DNA of 64,000 bases, taken from an uncultured Muribaculaceae bacterium (GTDB lineage: Bacteria; Bacteroidota; Bacteroidia; Bacteroidales; Muribaculaceae). A program made the position numbers and the translations under genes. The stretch covers positions 20,028 to 84,027 of the forward strand of contig CAJUMI010000001.1 of the NCBI GenBank assembly GCA_910587545.1, given 5' to 3'. Shown here in pieces: positions 55,913 to 63,982 of the stretch (its first letter is position 1; the number at the start of each line of letters is the position of its first letter). The notes beneath the pieces are model-generated. The model worked only from the letters and a program-made list of their open reading frames with translations. It searched no databases and had not been told where the DNA came from.

Positions 55913-56725
55913 ATGTTAGAAAAAATCAAGCAGACTGCAGACTTTTTGCGCTCAAAGGTCAGCGATATCCCTGAAATCGCCATCATCCTCGGAACCGGAC
56001 TCGGAAATCTCGGCGACCACATCACCGACAAACTGTACATACCCTATAAGGATATCCCCAACTTTCCCGTCTCGACAGTCGAAGGCCACAGCGGAAACCT
56101 GATCTTCGGCTCCCTCGGGGGCAAACGCGTCATGGCCATGCAGGGACGCTTCCACTACTACGAAGGCTATGACATGAAACAGGTGACCTTCCCCGTGCGC
56201 GTCATGCAGATGCTCGGAGTCAAAACTCTTTTTGTCAGCAATGCAGCCGGAGGCATGAACAAAGAGTTCCATGTCGGCGACGTCATGGTCATCACCGATC
56301 ACATCAACCTTTTCCCCGAGAACCCTCTCCGCGGCAAGAACCACGAAGAGCTCGGACCGCGCTTCCCGGCGATGACCGAAGCATACTCCAGGCAGCTCGT
56401 TGCGTTGGCCGACACCATCGGCAACGAAAAAAGCCTGCGTCTGATGCACGGCGTCTATGTCGGCACTCCCGGCCCGACATTCGAGACTCCGGCCGAATAT
56501 GAATATTTCCGCGTGATAGGCGGCGACGCCGTCGGCATGTCGACTGTCCCCGAAGTCATCGTGGCCAATCACGGCGGCATGCGTGTGTTCGGCATATCGG
56601 TGATCACCGATCTCGGCGGCAAGGACATAACCGAAGTTCCCACCCACGAAGAAGTGCAGAAAGCCGCCGTAAAGGCTCAGCCCGTCGTCGTGGAACTCAT
56701 CAAGGAAATGGTCGCCCGTTCATAG
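55913..56725 (+). CDS. Purine nucleoside phosphorylase I
   Basis: A 270-residue trimeric-type (PNP/MTAP superfamily) phosphorylase. Signatures: GTGLGNLGDHI, FPVSTVEGHSGNLIFGSLGG, GRFHYYEGYDMKQVTFPVRV, SNAAGGMN and the base-binding loop VGMSTVPEVIVANH. It splits inosine, guanosine and deoxy forms into base and (deoxy)ribose 1-phosphate for purine salvage. The Asn of the base-binding site is kept in VANH. It is 62 bases after lpxK and 4 before thiL. Confidence 0.95.
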   Translation: MLEKIKQTADFLRSKVSDIPEIAIILGTGLGNLGDHITDKLYIPYKDIPNFPVSTVEGHSGNLIFGSLGGKRVMAMQGRFHYYEGYDMKQVTFPVRVMQMLGVKTLFVSNAAGGMNKEFHVGDVMVITDHINLFPENPLRGKNHEELGPRFPAMTEAYSRQLVALADTIGNEKSLRLMHGVYVGTPGPTFETPAEYEYFRVIGGDAVGMSTVPEVIVANHGGMRVFGISVITDLGGKDITEVPTHEEVQKAAVKAQPVVVELIKEMVARS

Positions 56726-56729
56726 AAAT

Positions 56730-57758
56730 ATGGCAACAGAAATTTCATCGCTCGGCGAATTCGGGCTCATTGACCGCCTGACAAAAGATCTCCCCCGTTT
56801 CCATGACTCTACGGTCAAGGGCGTGGGCGACGATGCCGCCGTACTTTCCTATCCCGCGACAAGAATACTGGTCACAACAGACCTGCTTCTCGAGAACGTC
56901 CATTTCGACCTGACGTATGTGCCGCTGAAACACCTCGGCTACAAATCGGCCGTGGTCAATTTCTCCGACATCTACGCTATGAACGGCACCCCCCGGCAGA
57001 TCACCGTCTCGCTCGGCGTGTCGAAGCGCTTCACCGTCGAGCATATCGAAGAACTCTATTCCGGCATACGCCTCGCCTGCGAGATATACGGCGTCGATCT
57101 TGTCGGTGGCGACACCTCGGCCTCTCATCAGGGCCTGGTCATCTCGATAACATGTATCGGTGACGCACCTGAAGACAAAGTGGTCATGAGAAGCGGTGCC
57201 CGCGACACAGATCTTATATGTGTCAGCGGTGACCTCGGCGCCGCATATATGGGACTGCAGCTGCTCGAACGCGAAAAGATCGCCTCGGCAGGACAAAAGG
57301 ACTTCCAGCCCGAATTCGGCGGCAAGGAATATATCATCGAGCGACAGCTCAAGCCCGAAGCCCGAAAGGATATAATCGCCGAACTCGCCAAGGCCGGCAT
57401 CAAGCCCACCGCCATGATGGACGTCAGCGACGGACTCTCGTCCGAGCTTCTGCACATATGCAAGGCGAGCGGTTGCGGTTGCCGCGTCTACGAAGACCGC
57501 ATTCCCATCGATTACCAGACTGCCATGATGGCCGAAGAACTGAACATGAACCTTGTCACTGCGGCTCTCAACGGAGGAGAAGACTACGAACTGCTTTTCA
57601 CCGTTCCGCTCACCGACCACGAAAAGATAAAGCAGTTGCCCGGGATCCGTGTGATCGGCTACATCACCAAGCCCGAGCTTGGCAGTGCACTCATCACCCG
57701 CGACGATACAGAGATCCCTCTCCGCGCCCAAGGCTGGAACCCCCTCGCCGAAGAGTAA
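56730..57758 (+). CDS. thiL: Thiamine-phosphate kinase
   Basis: A 342-residue ThiL. The N-terminal half has VGDDAAVLSYPATRILVTTD and YKSAVVNFSDIYAMNG, and AVVNFSDIYAM with GGDTSAS is the ATP/metal site typical of ThiL. It phosphorylates thiamine monophosphate to the diphosphate cofactor. Start at 56730 is 4 bases after the PNP stop, so the last two genes of the cluster are coupled. A strong terminator closes the operon. Confidence 0.95.
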   Translation: MATEISSLGEFGLIDRLTKDLPRFHDSTVKGVGDDAAVLSYPATRILVTTDLLLENVHFDLTYVPLKHLGYKSAVVNFSDIYAMNGTPRQITVSLGVSKRFTVEHIEELYSGIRLACEIYGVDLVGGDTSASHQGLVISITCIGDAPEDKVVMRSGARDTDLICVSGDLGAAYMGLQLLEREKIASAGQKDFQPEFGGKEYIIERQLKPEARKDIIAELAKAGIKPTAMMDVSDGLSSELLHICKASGCGCRVYEDRIPIDYQTAMMAEELNMNLVTAALNGGEDYELLFTVPLTDHEKIKQLPGIRVIGYITKPELGSALITRDDTEIPLRAQGWNPLAEE

Positions 57759-57779
57759 TCGCCTCACTCAATTATATTC

Positions 57780-57825
57780 ACGGTCTGTTCGGATTGTCCG
57801 AACAGACCGTTTTGCTGATTTTTTA
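57780..57825 (+). terminator. Strong intrinsic terminator after thiL
   Basis: ACGGTCTGTTCGGA at 57780-57793 pairs perfectly with TCCGAACAGACCGT at 57797-57810 across a 3-base loop; T-rich sequence with a run of six T follows at 57819-57824. It ends the sppA-thiL operon. Confidence 0.92.
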
Positions 57826-57847
57826 ATAAATTATTTATAAAATCTAA

Positions 57848-57878
57848 TTTGGGAATCAGGAAAATATACATATATTTG
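57848..57878 (+). promoter_or_regulatory. Promoter of the secreted beta-helix protein gene
   Basis: TTTG at 57848-57851, 19 bases, TATATTTG at 57871-57878, a full consensus match. The leader to the ATG at 57931 is about 48 bases. Confidence 0.8.
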
Positions 57879-57930
57879 CAAAGATTATTCAATCAAACTA
57901 TTTTACTAACCAGAAAACATTTATCAATCC

Positions 57931-60120
57931 ATGAAGAAAACTTTACGCTCTCTGGCTATCGCAGCCTTAGCTCTGCCGTTAGTCGCTTCTGCCGAAATCA
58001 CCATGACAACCGTCTGGATGAACGGCGTTGTCGACGGAGTCGCAACTCCCATCCCCGGACTTGACGCAGGTTGGAACAAACCGACACCCACACATCAGAG
58101 TACATCGACATGCTCTCGTTTCGGCATAGGCAAGGACGGTAAAATTCTTACGACCAACCACATAACAAATACCATTGTCGCATGGGATGGCAAATCGATG
58201 TCTACGTTTGCACAACTGCCAGCCGTTACGACAGAAAAGTGGAACGGTACGGTTCTTGCTACTGACGACGCAGGCAATGTCGTATTCAACTTCAACTTCA
58301 CCGATCCCAACACCTCACTTCAGAACTGGGGTGTAATCGGCAAAGACGGCGCTATCACAGAAGTCACACTTTCAACCCCCATGTCCGAACTCACCGGCCA
58401 CACCGGACGCATCGACATCATCAGCCATATCGTTGGTGACGTTACCAGCGAAAAAGGCGGTATCGGCTACTCTACAAACAAAGGTTCCGGCCAGGTTGTT
58501 ATGTTCCACTTCAAAGGCAACGGCTCTAAAGTTACTTCCGTAACAGCAAAAATGTCACAGGAAGTGCCTTATCTCAAAGACCTCAGCGATAAAGCTAAAT
58601 ATCAGACTGAGACATGGCAGCCATCGCCTAAATTCAACACCGTAGACCAGCTTCTGCAAGGAAATCCGGAGGATAATTTCCATCTCGGCCTTGGTGTATT
58701 ATCACCCAATGCAATGGATGGTATGCCCAGTATTGCAGGAGGCTCGCTTGCAAACTTTGAAAACGGCTACGCTGCTTTGCTGCAGAATGTCGGAAATCGT
58801 TTCTACACATCGACTGCTTTGGTTTATCTTGGAGGCGAAAAATATATCGTGCGCAACTATGCTCCTGCAGATGATGAACTGCTTACAGCATGGAAAGGCG
58901 TCATGAATTTTGGCATCTTCAAAGAAGACGGTACTCTTGTAGCAAGTTGGCAAGGTTCACAATACACAAATGGATTTGGATCTGAAACCATAACTGTCGA
59001 AACAATTGACGAAAATAATGCAAACATCTACATTTATGTAGCAACTGGAACAGAGGACAAAGCTTCCGGTACAATTGGTGGCGCATACGCTGCTATGGTA
59101 AAAGTTAGCACTGAACCTGTAGCAGCCGAGCCTGACGGCACAAAAGAGCATCCCTATGAAATCGCTACGGCCGACGATCTCTGCAACATGTGGTCTCTTA
59201 TGAAACCCAAGGCTCAGACGTATTTCGTACAGACTGCCGACATCGACATGGCTGGCATTGAGGAATATGTAGCTCCCAACGGTAACAGCGGTATATTTGA
59301 TTGCGCCATCCACTATGACGGTCAGAATCACGTGATCAAGAACTTCGCTCCGAAAGACCGCGTTGCAGGTATTGGAGATAAGGCATACTATTGTACTTCT
59401 GTATTCGGTGTGGCACAAGGTACAATCAAGAACCTCGGCATTATCGACGCCAATATTACAGTAACGAAGTTCGAAGCAGGTATACTCGCAGCCTTCCTTG
59501 GCGGGACCTGGGCAAATACTGAAACAATTCAGATTCCATCTTCAATGGAAAATGTATTCGTAATCGGCAAGATCAAACACACTCACGAAAATGACGGCAC
59601 AGATCAGAAACCGACCGGCGGTATGATCGGTCAGGTTGCTGCAGACATAACACTCACAAACTGCTACGCTCAGGTCGAAGTTGAAGCTAAATACAATGCA
59701 GCCGGTATCGTTGCAACTCTCGGCAATACTATGACTCTCAACAACTGCTATGTTTCAGCAACTGTCAAAGGCAAACCTGCCAACCTCGTCGCAAACGGCG
59801 GCACAGTTGTAGCAAACAACGTCGTTGCATTCGGCGAAGGCGAAGTGCCTGCAGGTGTTACCCGCTACGCAGCCGGCGCTGCTGACGGCATCCAAGCTGT
59901 TCAGGCATGGTCTGCTTTCAACCAGGGCAAACTCATCAACGGTCTTCCCGCCTTCAACTGGCAGGACGTTTCAGGCATCTACGACATAGCTGTTGACGAA
60001 GCAGACAACGCTCCCGCAGTTTACTACAATCTCCAGGGCGTGCAGGTTGCCAATCCCGAAAACGGCGTTTACATCGTCCGTCGCGGCAACAAGGTGTCCA
60101 AGGAACTCATCCGCAGATGA
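57931..60120 (+). CDS. Secreted protein with GLUG-like/beta-helix repeats and sorting-type C-terminus
   Basis: A 729-residue exported protein: signal peptide about 1-21 (ALPLVASA). The first part (about 25-395) is beta-rich and not recognised. The next (about 405-650) begins GTKEHPYEIATADDLCNMW and holds repeats such as YFVQTADIDMAGI, NHVIKNFAPK and TLTNCYAQVEVEAKYNAAGI, like GLUG/right-handed beta-helix surface proteins. The last 35 residues (YYNLQGVQVANPENGVYIVR, then a basic end) resemble the short C-terminal domains seen on many secreted Bacteroidales proteins, which look like T9SS type A sorting signals. The segment 58.7-59.1 kb is AT-richer than its flanks. Confidence 0.75.
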   Translation: MKKTLRSLAIAALALPLVASAEITMTTVWMNGVVDGVATPIPGLDAGWNKPTPTHQSTSTCSRFGIGKDGKILTTNHITNTIVAWDGKSMSTFAQLPAVTTEKWNGTVLATDDAGNVVFNFNFTDPNTSLQNWGVIGKDGAITEVTLSTPMSELTGHTGRIDIISHIVGDVTSEKGGIGYSTNKGSGQVVMFHFKGNGSKVTSVTAKMSQEVPYLKDLSDKAKYQTETWQPSPKFNTVDQLLQGNPEDNFHLGLGVLSPNAMDGMPSIAGGSLANFENGYAALLQNVGNRFYTSTALVYLGGEKYIVRNYAPADDELLTAWKGVMNFGIFKEDGTLVASWQGSQYTNGFGSETITVETIDENNANIYIYVATGTEDKASGTIGGAYAAMVKVSTEPVAAEPDGTKEHPYEIATADDLCNMWSLMKPKAQTYFVQTADIDMAGIEEYVAPNGNSGIFDCAIHYDGQNHVIKNFAPKDRVAGIGDKAYYCTSVFGVAQGTIKNLGIIDANITVTKFEAGILAAFLGGTWANTETIQIPSSMENVFVIGKIKHTHENDGTDQKPTGGMIGQVAADITLTNCYAQVEVEAKYNAAGIVATLGNTMTLNNCYVSATVKGKPANLVANGGTVVANNVVAFGEGEVPAGVTRYAAGAADGIQAVQAWSAFNQGKLINGLPAFNWQDVSGIYDIAVDEADNAPAVYYNLQGVQVANPENGVYIVRRGNKVSKELIRR

Positions 60121-60151
60121 TCAAGCAAACTTATAAATAACTTTCCCATCG

Positions 60152-60185
60152 GCGGGCGGCCTCATTCTGGCCGCCCGCTCTATTT
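60152..60185 (+). terminator. Terminator after the secreted protein gene
   Basis: GCGGGCGGCC at 60152-60161 pairs perfectly with GGCCGCCCGC at 60169-60178 (10 bp, 7-base loop), followed by TCTATTT. Confidence 0.75.
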
Positions 60186-60202
60186 AAAGTCAAAAATCCT
60201 AC

Positions 60203-60256
60203 CCGTCCAGGAGGTTCGAGCTGTCTGAGTTGTCCCAATTGTCCGACCCGTCCTAA
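60203..60256. repeat. Degenerate 9-bp tandem repeat before nusB
   Basis: Six units in strict 9-base register: CCGTCCAGG, AGGTTCGAG, CTGTCTGAG, TTGTCCCAA, TTGTCCGAC, CCGTCCTAA. The consensus is about TTGTCCGAG. It lies between the terminator and the nusB promoter, is outside any gene and looks like a minisatellite. Confidence 0.75.
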
Positions 60257-60280
60257 AAGCTCCGGCCGACGTGAACTTTT

Positions 60281-60312
60281 TTTGTGTGTTAAACATTAAA
60301 TTTGTACTTTTG
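60281..60312 (+). promoter_or_regulatory. Promoter of the nusB operon
   Basis: TTTG at 60281-60284, 20 bases, TACTTTTG at 60305-60312: a full consensus match. The leader to nusB is about 28 bases. Confidence 0.8.
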
Positions 60313-60344
60313 CACAGTAAAATTATCGCACATTTAGAGATATT

Positions 60345-61772
60345 ATGGTAAATCGCATCCTAATAAGAATTAAAGTAGTGCAGATGCTCTACTCATATCT
60401 GCTGACACGAAGCGAATTCAAGATAGACGCTACTCCTGAAACGACATCAAAGGACAAAAAATATGCTTATGCGGTTTATCTCGACCTTATCTTCCTTGTT
60501 CTTGAACTTTCGGGTCTGCGCTTCAAACGCAGCGACGACTCAATGTCGCCGACAATCGATGTCGACCGGCTGATCGCCGGAAACCGCGTCGGAAAAGCGT
60601 TGTTTGACAACGACACCATAAAAGCGATCATCCTTCGAGGCGGAGCTTCAGTAGAAGGCTTTGACTCACTGCTTCAGGATCTGTCAGACGCTATGGTCAA
60701 GTCGTCAGCTTATCGCGACTACAAAAAAATCAAAAATCCCGGTCTTGCTGACGATGTCCGTTTTTGGCTGACCGTAATCAATACGATCATCGCCAAAGAC
60801 GAGCGAGTTGTCGCTGTCATGCGCCAAAATGAAGCATTTACCATCGTCGGTTTCAACACCGGAGTAAGGCAGATCTCAGATACACTCACATCATATCAGG
60901 ACTCCAGAATGACCTATGTCAACGCCGGACGTGAGCTCAAAGCCTCGCTCGACAAGGCATACGAACTCTACTACAGCCTCTTTGTGCTTATGATGGAGCT
61001 GACACGCGAGCAGGCTCTGCGACTCGACAACGCCAAGACCAAATATCTCGCCACAAACGAAGATCTCAACCCCAACACCCGCTTTGTCGACAACCGTTTC
61101 ATCGCCCGCCTCGAAAACAATGAAGATCTGAAAGCGTATCTTGAGCAGCATCCGGTCAGCTGGACTGATGAACCCTCGCTCATCCGCTCGCTGCTCGACC
61201 GAATACTCGAATCAAAGATCTACGACGACTATATGAACGCTCCGGCCGACGACTACGCCGCCGACTGCGATTTCTGGCGCAACATCCTGCGGGCTGTCAT
61301 CCTACCCTCGGATGACCTCGCCGAAGCGCTTGAGACAAAATCGATCTATTGGAACGACGATCTTCCAATCATGGGCACGTTTGTCATCAAGTCCATCAAA
61401 CAGTTTGCATCATCACCCGACGAGAACGTCAGGTTTCTGCCTCAGTACAAAGACAGCGAAGACGAGGCATTCGGACCCGAAATCTTCCGCTATGCCGTCG
61501 AAAACCGCGAGACCTACCGCTCGTATATCGACCGCTTCATCAACTCGTCGCAATGGGATCCCGAACGTCTGGCATTCATGGACATCGTGGTAATGATCGC
61601 GGCCATCGCCGAACTGATCAACTATCCCGCAATACCAGTCCCGGTTACGATGAACGAATACATCGAAATCGCCAACAGCTACAGCACCTCGCGCAGCGGC
61701 CAGTTCATCAATGGCATACTGTTCTCGATTGTACGCTATCTCAACGATGAAGGCATCATATCCAAAAACTGA
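60345..61772 (+). CDS. nusB: NusB-family transcription antitermination factor (long form)
   Basis: A 475-residue protein. The N-terminus MVNRILIRIKVVQMLYSYLL and the C-terminal third (RSYIDRFINSSQWDPERLAF, then MDIVVMIAAIAELINYPAIP and NEYIEIANSYSTSRSGQFIN) match the NusB helix bundle as it appears in Bacteroidetes. NusB with NusE (S10) binds boxA in rRNA transcripts and prevents early termination. E. coli NusB has about 140 residues and Bacteroides forms about 310; here an extra, mostly helical region of unknown use fills the middle. It leads the operon nusB-yajC-ybbR-coaE. Confidence 0.88.
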   Translation: MVNRILIRIKVVQMLYSYLLTRSEFKIDATPETTSKDKKYAYAVYLDLIFLVLELSGLRFKRSDDSMSPTIDVDRLIAGNRVGKALFDNDTIKAIILRGGASVEGFDSLLQDLSDAMVKSSAYRDYKKIKNPGLADDVRFWLTVINTIIAKDERVVAVMRQNEAFTIVGFNTGVRQISDTLTSYQDSRMTYVNAGRELKASLDKAYELYYSLFVLMMELTREQALRLDNAKTKYLATNEDLNPNTRFVDNRFIARLENNEDLKAYLEQHPVSWTDEPSLIRSLLDRILESKIYDDYMNAPADDYAADCDFWRNILRAVILPSDDLAEALETKSIYWNDDLPIMGTFVIKSIKQFASSPDENVRFLPQYKDSEDEAFGPEIFRYAVENRETYRSYIDRFINSSQWDPERLAFMDIVVMIAAIAELINYPAIPVPVTMNEYIEIANSYSTSRSGQFINGILFSIVRYLNDEGIISKN

Positions 61773-61795
61773 ATATAAATTATAAAATAAAAACC

Positions 61796-62131
61796 ATGCT
61801 TACCAACACTATTCTCCTTCAGGAGACAGCCCAAGGCGGAGTATCCGGCATCTTCATGGTCGTGGCTCTTATCGCCATCTTCTACTTCTTCATGATCCGT
61901 CCCCAGCAGAAACGCCAGAAAGAAATACGCAAATTCCGCGAAGCTTTGGCCAAGGGAGACAACGTAGTCACCGCAGGCGGCATCTACGGCAAGATCCGCG
62001 AGATCAACGACAGTTACTTCCTTGTCGAAGTGGCCGACGGCGTACGCATCCGCGTAGACAAAGGCTCTGTCTATCCCTCTGCTTCCGACGCAAACGTTGC
62101 CGCACAGGAAAACAACAACGCCAATAAATAA
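61796..62131 (+). CDS. yajC: Sec translocon accessory subunit YajC
   Basis: A 111-residue protein with one N-terminal membrane helix (about 17-34, GIFMVVALIAIFYFFMI) followed by RPQQKRQKEIRKFREALAKG and DNVVTAGGIYGKIREINDSY, the standard YajC pattern. YajC joins SecDF at the inner membrane. It is 23 bases after nusB and 31 bases before the YbbR-like gene; this order is common in Bacteroidales. Confidence 0.95.
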   Translation: MLTNTILLQETAQGGVSGIFMVVALIAIFYFFMIRPQQKRQKEIRKFREALAKGDNVVTAGGIYGKIREINDSYFLVEVADGVRIRVDKGSVYPSASDANVAAQENNNANK

Positions 62132-62162
62132 GCCGCGCGACAGCGCAGACTAATCTCCCCAT

Positions 62163-63137
62163 ATGGCCATGAACATAAAGCTCAGGCCCATAATCGACAA
62201 AGTCAAGGATGTTTTCCGCTCACAGCGCGGACGCAACATCCTTGTCTTTTTAGTATTCCTTGTCATATCGACGATCCTGTGGTGCATACTGTCGCTCAAC
62301 GAGGAAGACCAGTTCGACGTGCGCATGCCTGTAAGGCTGACCCACGTACCCGACTCAGTCACCATCATCACCACGCCTCCGGCCACGATAAGCGTCAGCA
62401 TGCGCGCCAAAGGCACCCAGGTGATCAAACAGTCGATCGGCAACCCGCCCGCATTCGACATCGATTTCCGCGCATTCCGCACACGCAATTCGGTGCTGCT
62501 CCGTGATGCCGATGTCAAGGCCGTGGCACGCGCTGCATACAGCGGCGCCTCTATCCTGGTGGCTTCGCCTGACTCCATAAATCTGAAATTCACCACGCGC
62601 AAAGGCGTCCCCATGCCTATCGTTATCGACTACCAGGTCACAGCCGGTCCTCAGTCAACCATAGCCGGGCGACCCACATTATCGTTTGACACAACGTTCA
62701 TCTACTCGACAGGCCGGATCCCATCAAAACTCAACTCTATCTCGACCGAACCCATCAGACTGACCGATCTCAACGGACCGACAACCACACGCGTCCGCCT
62801 TGTCGCACCACGCAATTCGCGCGTAATACCTGACAGTGTCGAAGTCACATTCAACGTCGAGCCGCTTATCAGCAAAACACGCAAAGTCGTCATAGAACCA
62901 GTCAACGTTCCGGCCAGCATCAAACTCATCACATTTCCCGCACAGACCGAGGTATTCTACATGGTGCCAATGAGCATCTATAACGATAGCGATCCGCATT
63001 TCCGCGTACTCGCCGACTACAATTCAATATCATCGCGCTCAAACAAGATCAAGTTACGTCTCCGCGATGTACCCGGCAATCTCCAAAATGTCCATCTACA
63101 GGCCGACTCGGCCGAATATATTATCGAGCGCCGATGA
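62163..63137 (+). CDS. YbbR-like domain membrane protein
   Basis: A 324-residue protein with one N-terminal membrane helix (about 28-46, ILVFLVFLVISTILWCIL) and several extracytoplasmic YbbR-type beta repeats (MPVRLTHVPDSVTIITTPPA, later SISTEPIRLTDLNGPTTTRV and FNVEPLISKTRKVVIEPV). YbbR proteins (CdaR in Firmicutes) control diadenylate cyclase CdaA; no cdaA gene is in the window. An ATG two codons in is also possible. Its stop overlaps the coaE start (ATGA). Confidence 0.88.
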   Translation: MAMNIKLRPIIDKVKDVFRSQRGRNILVFLVFLVISTILWCILSLNEEDQFDVRMPVRLTHVPDSVTIITTPPATISVSMRAKGTQVIKQSIGNPPAFDIDFRAFRTRNSVLLRDADVKAVARAAYSGASILVASPDSINLKFTTRKGVPMPIVIDYQVTAGPQSTIAGRPTLSFDTTFIYSTGRIPSKLNSISTEPIRLTDLNGPTTTRVRLVAPRNSRVIPDSVEVTFNVEPLISKTRKVVIEPVNVPASIKLITFPAQTEVFYMVPMSIYNDSDPHFRVLADYNSISSRSNKIKLRLRDVPGNLQNVHLQADSAEYIIERR

Positions 63138-63724
63138 CTGCACCACATCTTACAGCGATCACAGGCGGCATCGGAGCCGGCAAATCAGTTGTCAGTCGCA
63201 TGCTGCGCGTCATGGGTTATGAAGTATTTGACTGCGACCGCGAGGCCAAAATGCTAATGGACTCCGATCCTGAGATCAAATCACGTCTTAAAACTGAAAT
63301 CCACTCTGACACCGTTGACCGACACGGCATAATCAATCGTCGCCTGCTATCGTCCGTAGCCTTTTCCGATCCGGCAAAACTCACCACTCTCAACGCCATC
63401 GTCCATTCTAGCGTAAGAAAACACATCAACCTCTGGCGACAAGGCTGCCGCACCAAACATATTTTTGTCGAAACGGCCATTCTCTACCAAAGTAGTCTCG
63501 ACAAAATGGTCGACGACGTTATTGAAGTCATCGCGCCCGTCGAAGTAAGGGTAAAGCGAGTGATGGAACGCAACAACTACAGTCGCGAAGAAGTTGTGGC
63601 ACGCATGGATTCGCAACGTTTCACACCTCAGAAAGCGCACCCATTTGTCACAGAACTGACAAACGACAATGTCACACCGATTCTTCCGCAGCTGCGGTTA
63701 TATCTTAGGTCATCACAAAAATAA
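63134..63724 (+). CDS. coaE: Dephospho-CoA kinase
   Basis: A 196-residue kinase for the last step of coenzyme A synthesis. The P-loop GGIGAGKS is at residues 11-18, FDCDREAKMLM follows, and VFVETAILYQSSLDKMVDDV and RVKRVMERNNYSREEVVARM match CoaE. It is translationally coupled to the YbbR-like gene through a 4-base overlap and is the last gene of the window. Confidence 0.95.
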   Translation: MTAPHLTAITGGIGAGKSVVSRMLRVMGYEVFDCDREAKMLMDSDPEIKSRLKTEIHSDTVDRHGIINRRLLSSVAFSDPAKLTTLNAIVHSSVRKHINLWRQGCRTKHIFVETAILYQSSLDKMVDDVIEVIAPVEVRVKRVMERNNYSREEVVARMDSQRFTPQKAHPFVTELTNDNVTPILPQLRLYLRSSQK

Positions 63725-63757
63725 AAAAGCCCACGATACGCTTTCACGCACGGGGCT
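63717..63757 (-). terminator. Terminator-like hairpin just after coaE, minus-strand orientation
   Basis: GGGCT at 63753-63757 pairs with AGCCC at 63728-63732, with further inner pairs (including one that is a U-G pair only in the minus-strand RNA). Read on the minus strand, it is followed by a T-tract at 63727-63717 with a single break. It would end a leftward transcript coming from the right; its relation to coaE transcription is unclear. Confidence 0.45.
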
Positions 63758-63936
63758 GAGAAGGCAATCATTTCTTATCGCTGAGCTTTTTAATAAGGCT
63801 AGAAAACTAGCGGTATGGCTTCTCAGACAGTCCGGGGCGATCTGACGTCTCTGACCGGACAGCCCGGTCGGAGATGTCCCGCAAGTGCGGGCCGGCCGGT
63901 AGCGCCTGTCTGGCGGGGGAAGCGTCTACCTGCCGG
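63751..63936 (+). ncRNA. Candidate structured RNA after coaE
   Basis: No open frame, but several consistent helices. A closing stem CTGAGAAG (63756-63763) / CTTCTCAG (63819-63826) encloses GCTAG-AAAA-CTAGC (63798-63811). A 15-bp stem pairs 63844-63858 with 63864-63878; its two non-Watson-Crick positions are G-U in a plus-strand RNA but A-C in the other, favouring the plus strand. CCCGC-AAGT-GCGGG lies at 63878-63891, and CCGG..GGTAG (63892-63902) pairs with CTACC..CCGG (63926-63936). No promoter was found, so it may be read through from coaE or be the leader of a gene to the right. The family is unknown; see findings. Confidence 0.42.
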
Positions 63937-63943
63937 AGTGGAT

Positions 63944-63982
63944 AAAAAAAAAGAGCCGGGTGACAGGGTTGTCATCCGGCTC
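63944..63982 (-). terminator. Hairpin with T9 in minus orientation near the right edge
   Basis: GAGCCGGGTGACA at 63953-63965 pairs with TGTCATCCGGCTC at 63970-63982 (13 bp, one G-U in plus-strand RNA). On the minus strand it is followed by nine T (63952-63944), the form of a terminator for a leftward gene beyond the window. It may instead belong to the plus-strand structured element. Confidence 0.48.

Noticed and set aside
56745..57767. 340-codon minus-strand frame opposite thiL
   Set aside because: Same reason: antisense shadow of a certain gene.
63753..63770. TPP riboswitch or tmRNA start: GGGGCTGAGAA resembles a THI box or the tmRNA 5' end
   Set aside because: The second half of the TPP aptamer is absent, and there is no tRNA-like 3' end or tag-coding frame for tmRNA.
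63850..63936. Cobalamin riboswitch: CCCGCAA and ACCTGCC resemble its conserved boxes
   Set aside because: The GCCACTG box and the GGGAA/GGTG core are missing or out of order.
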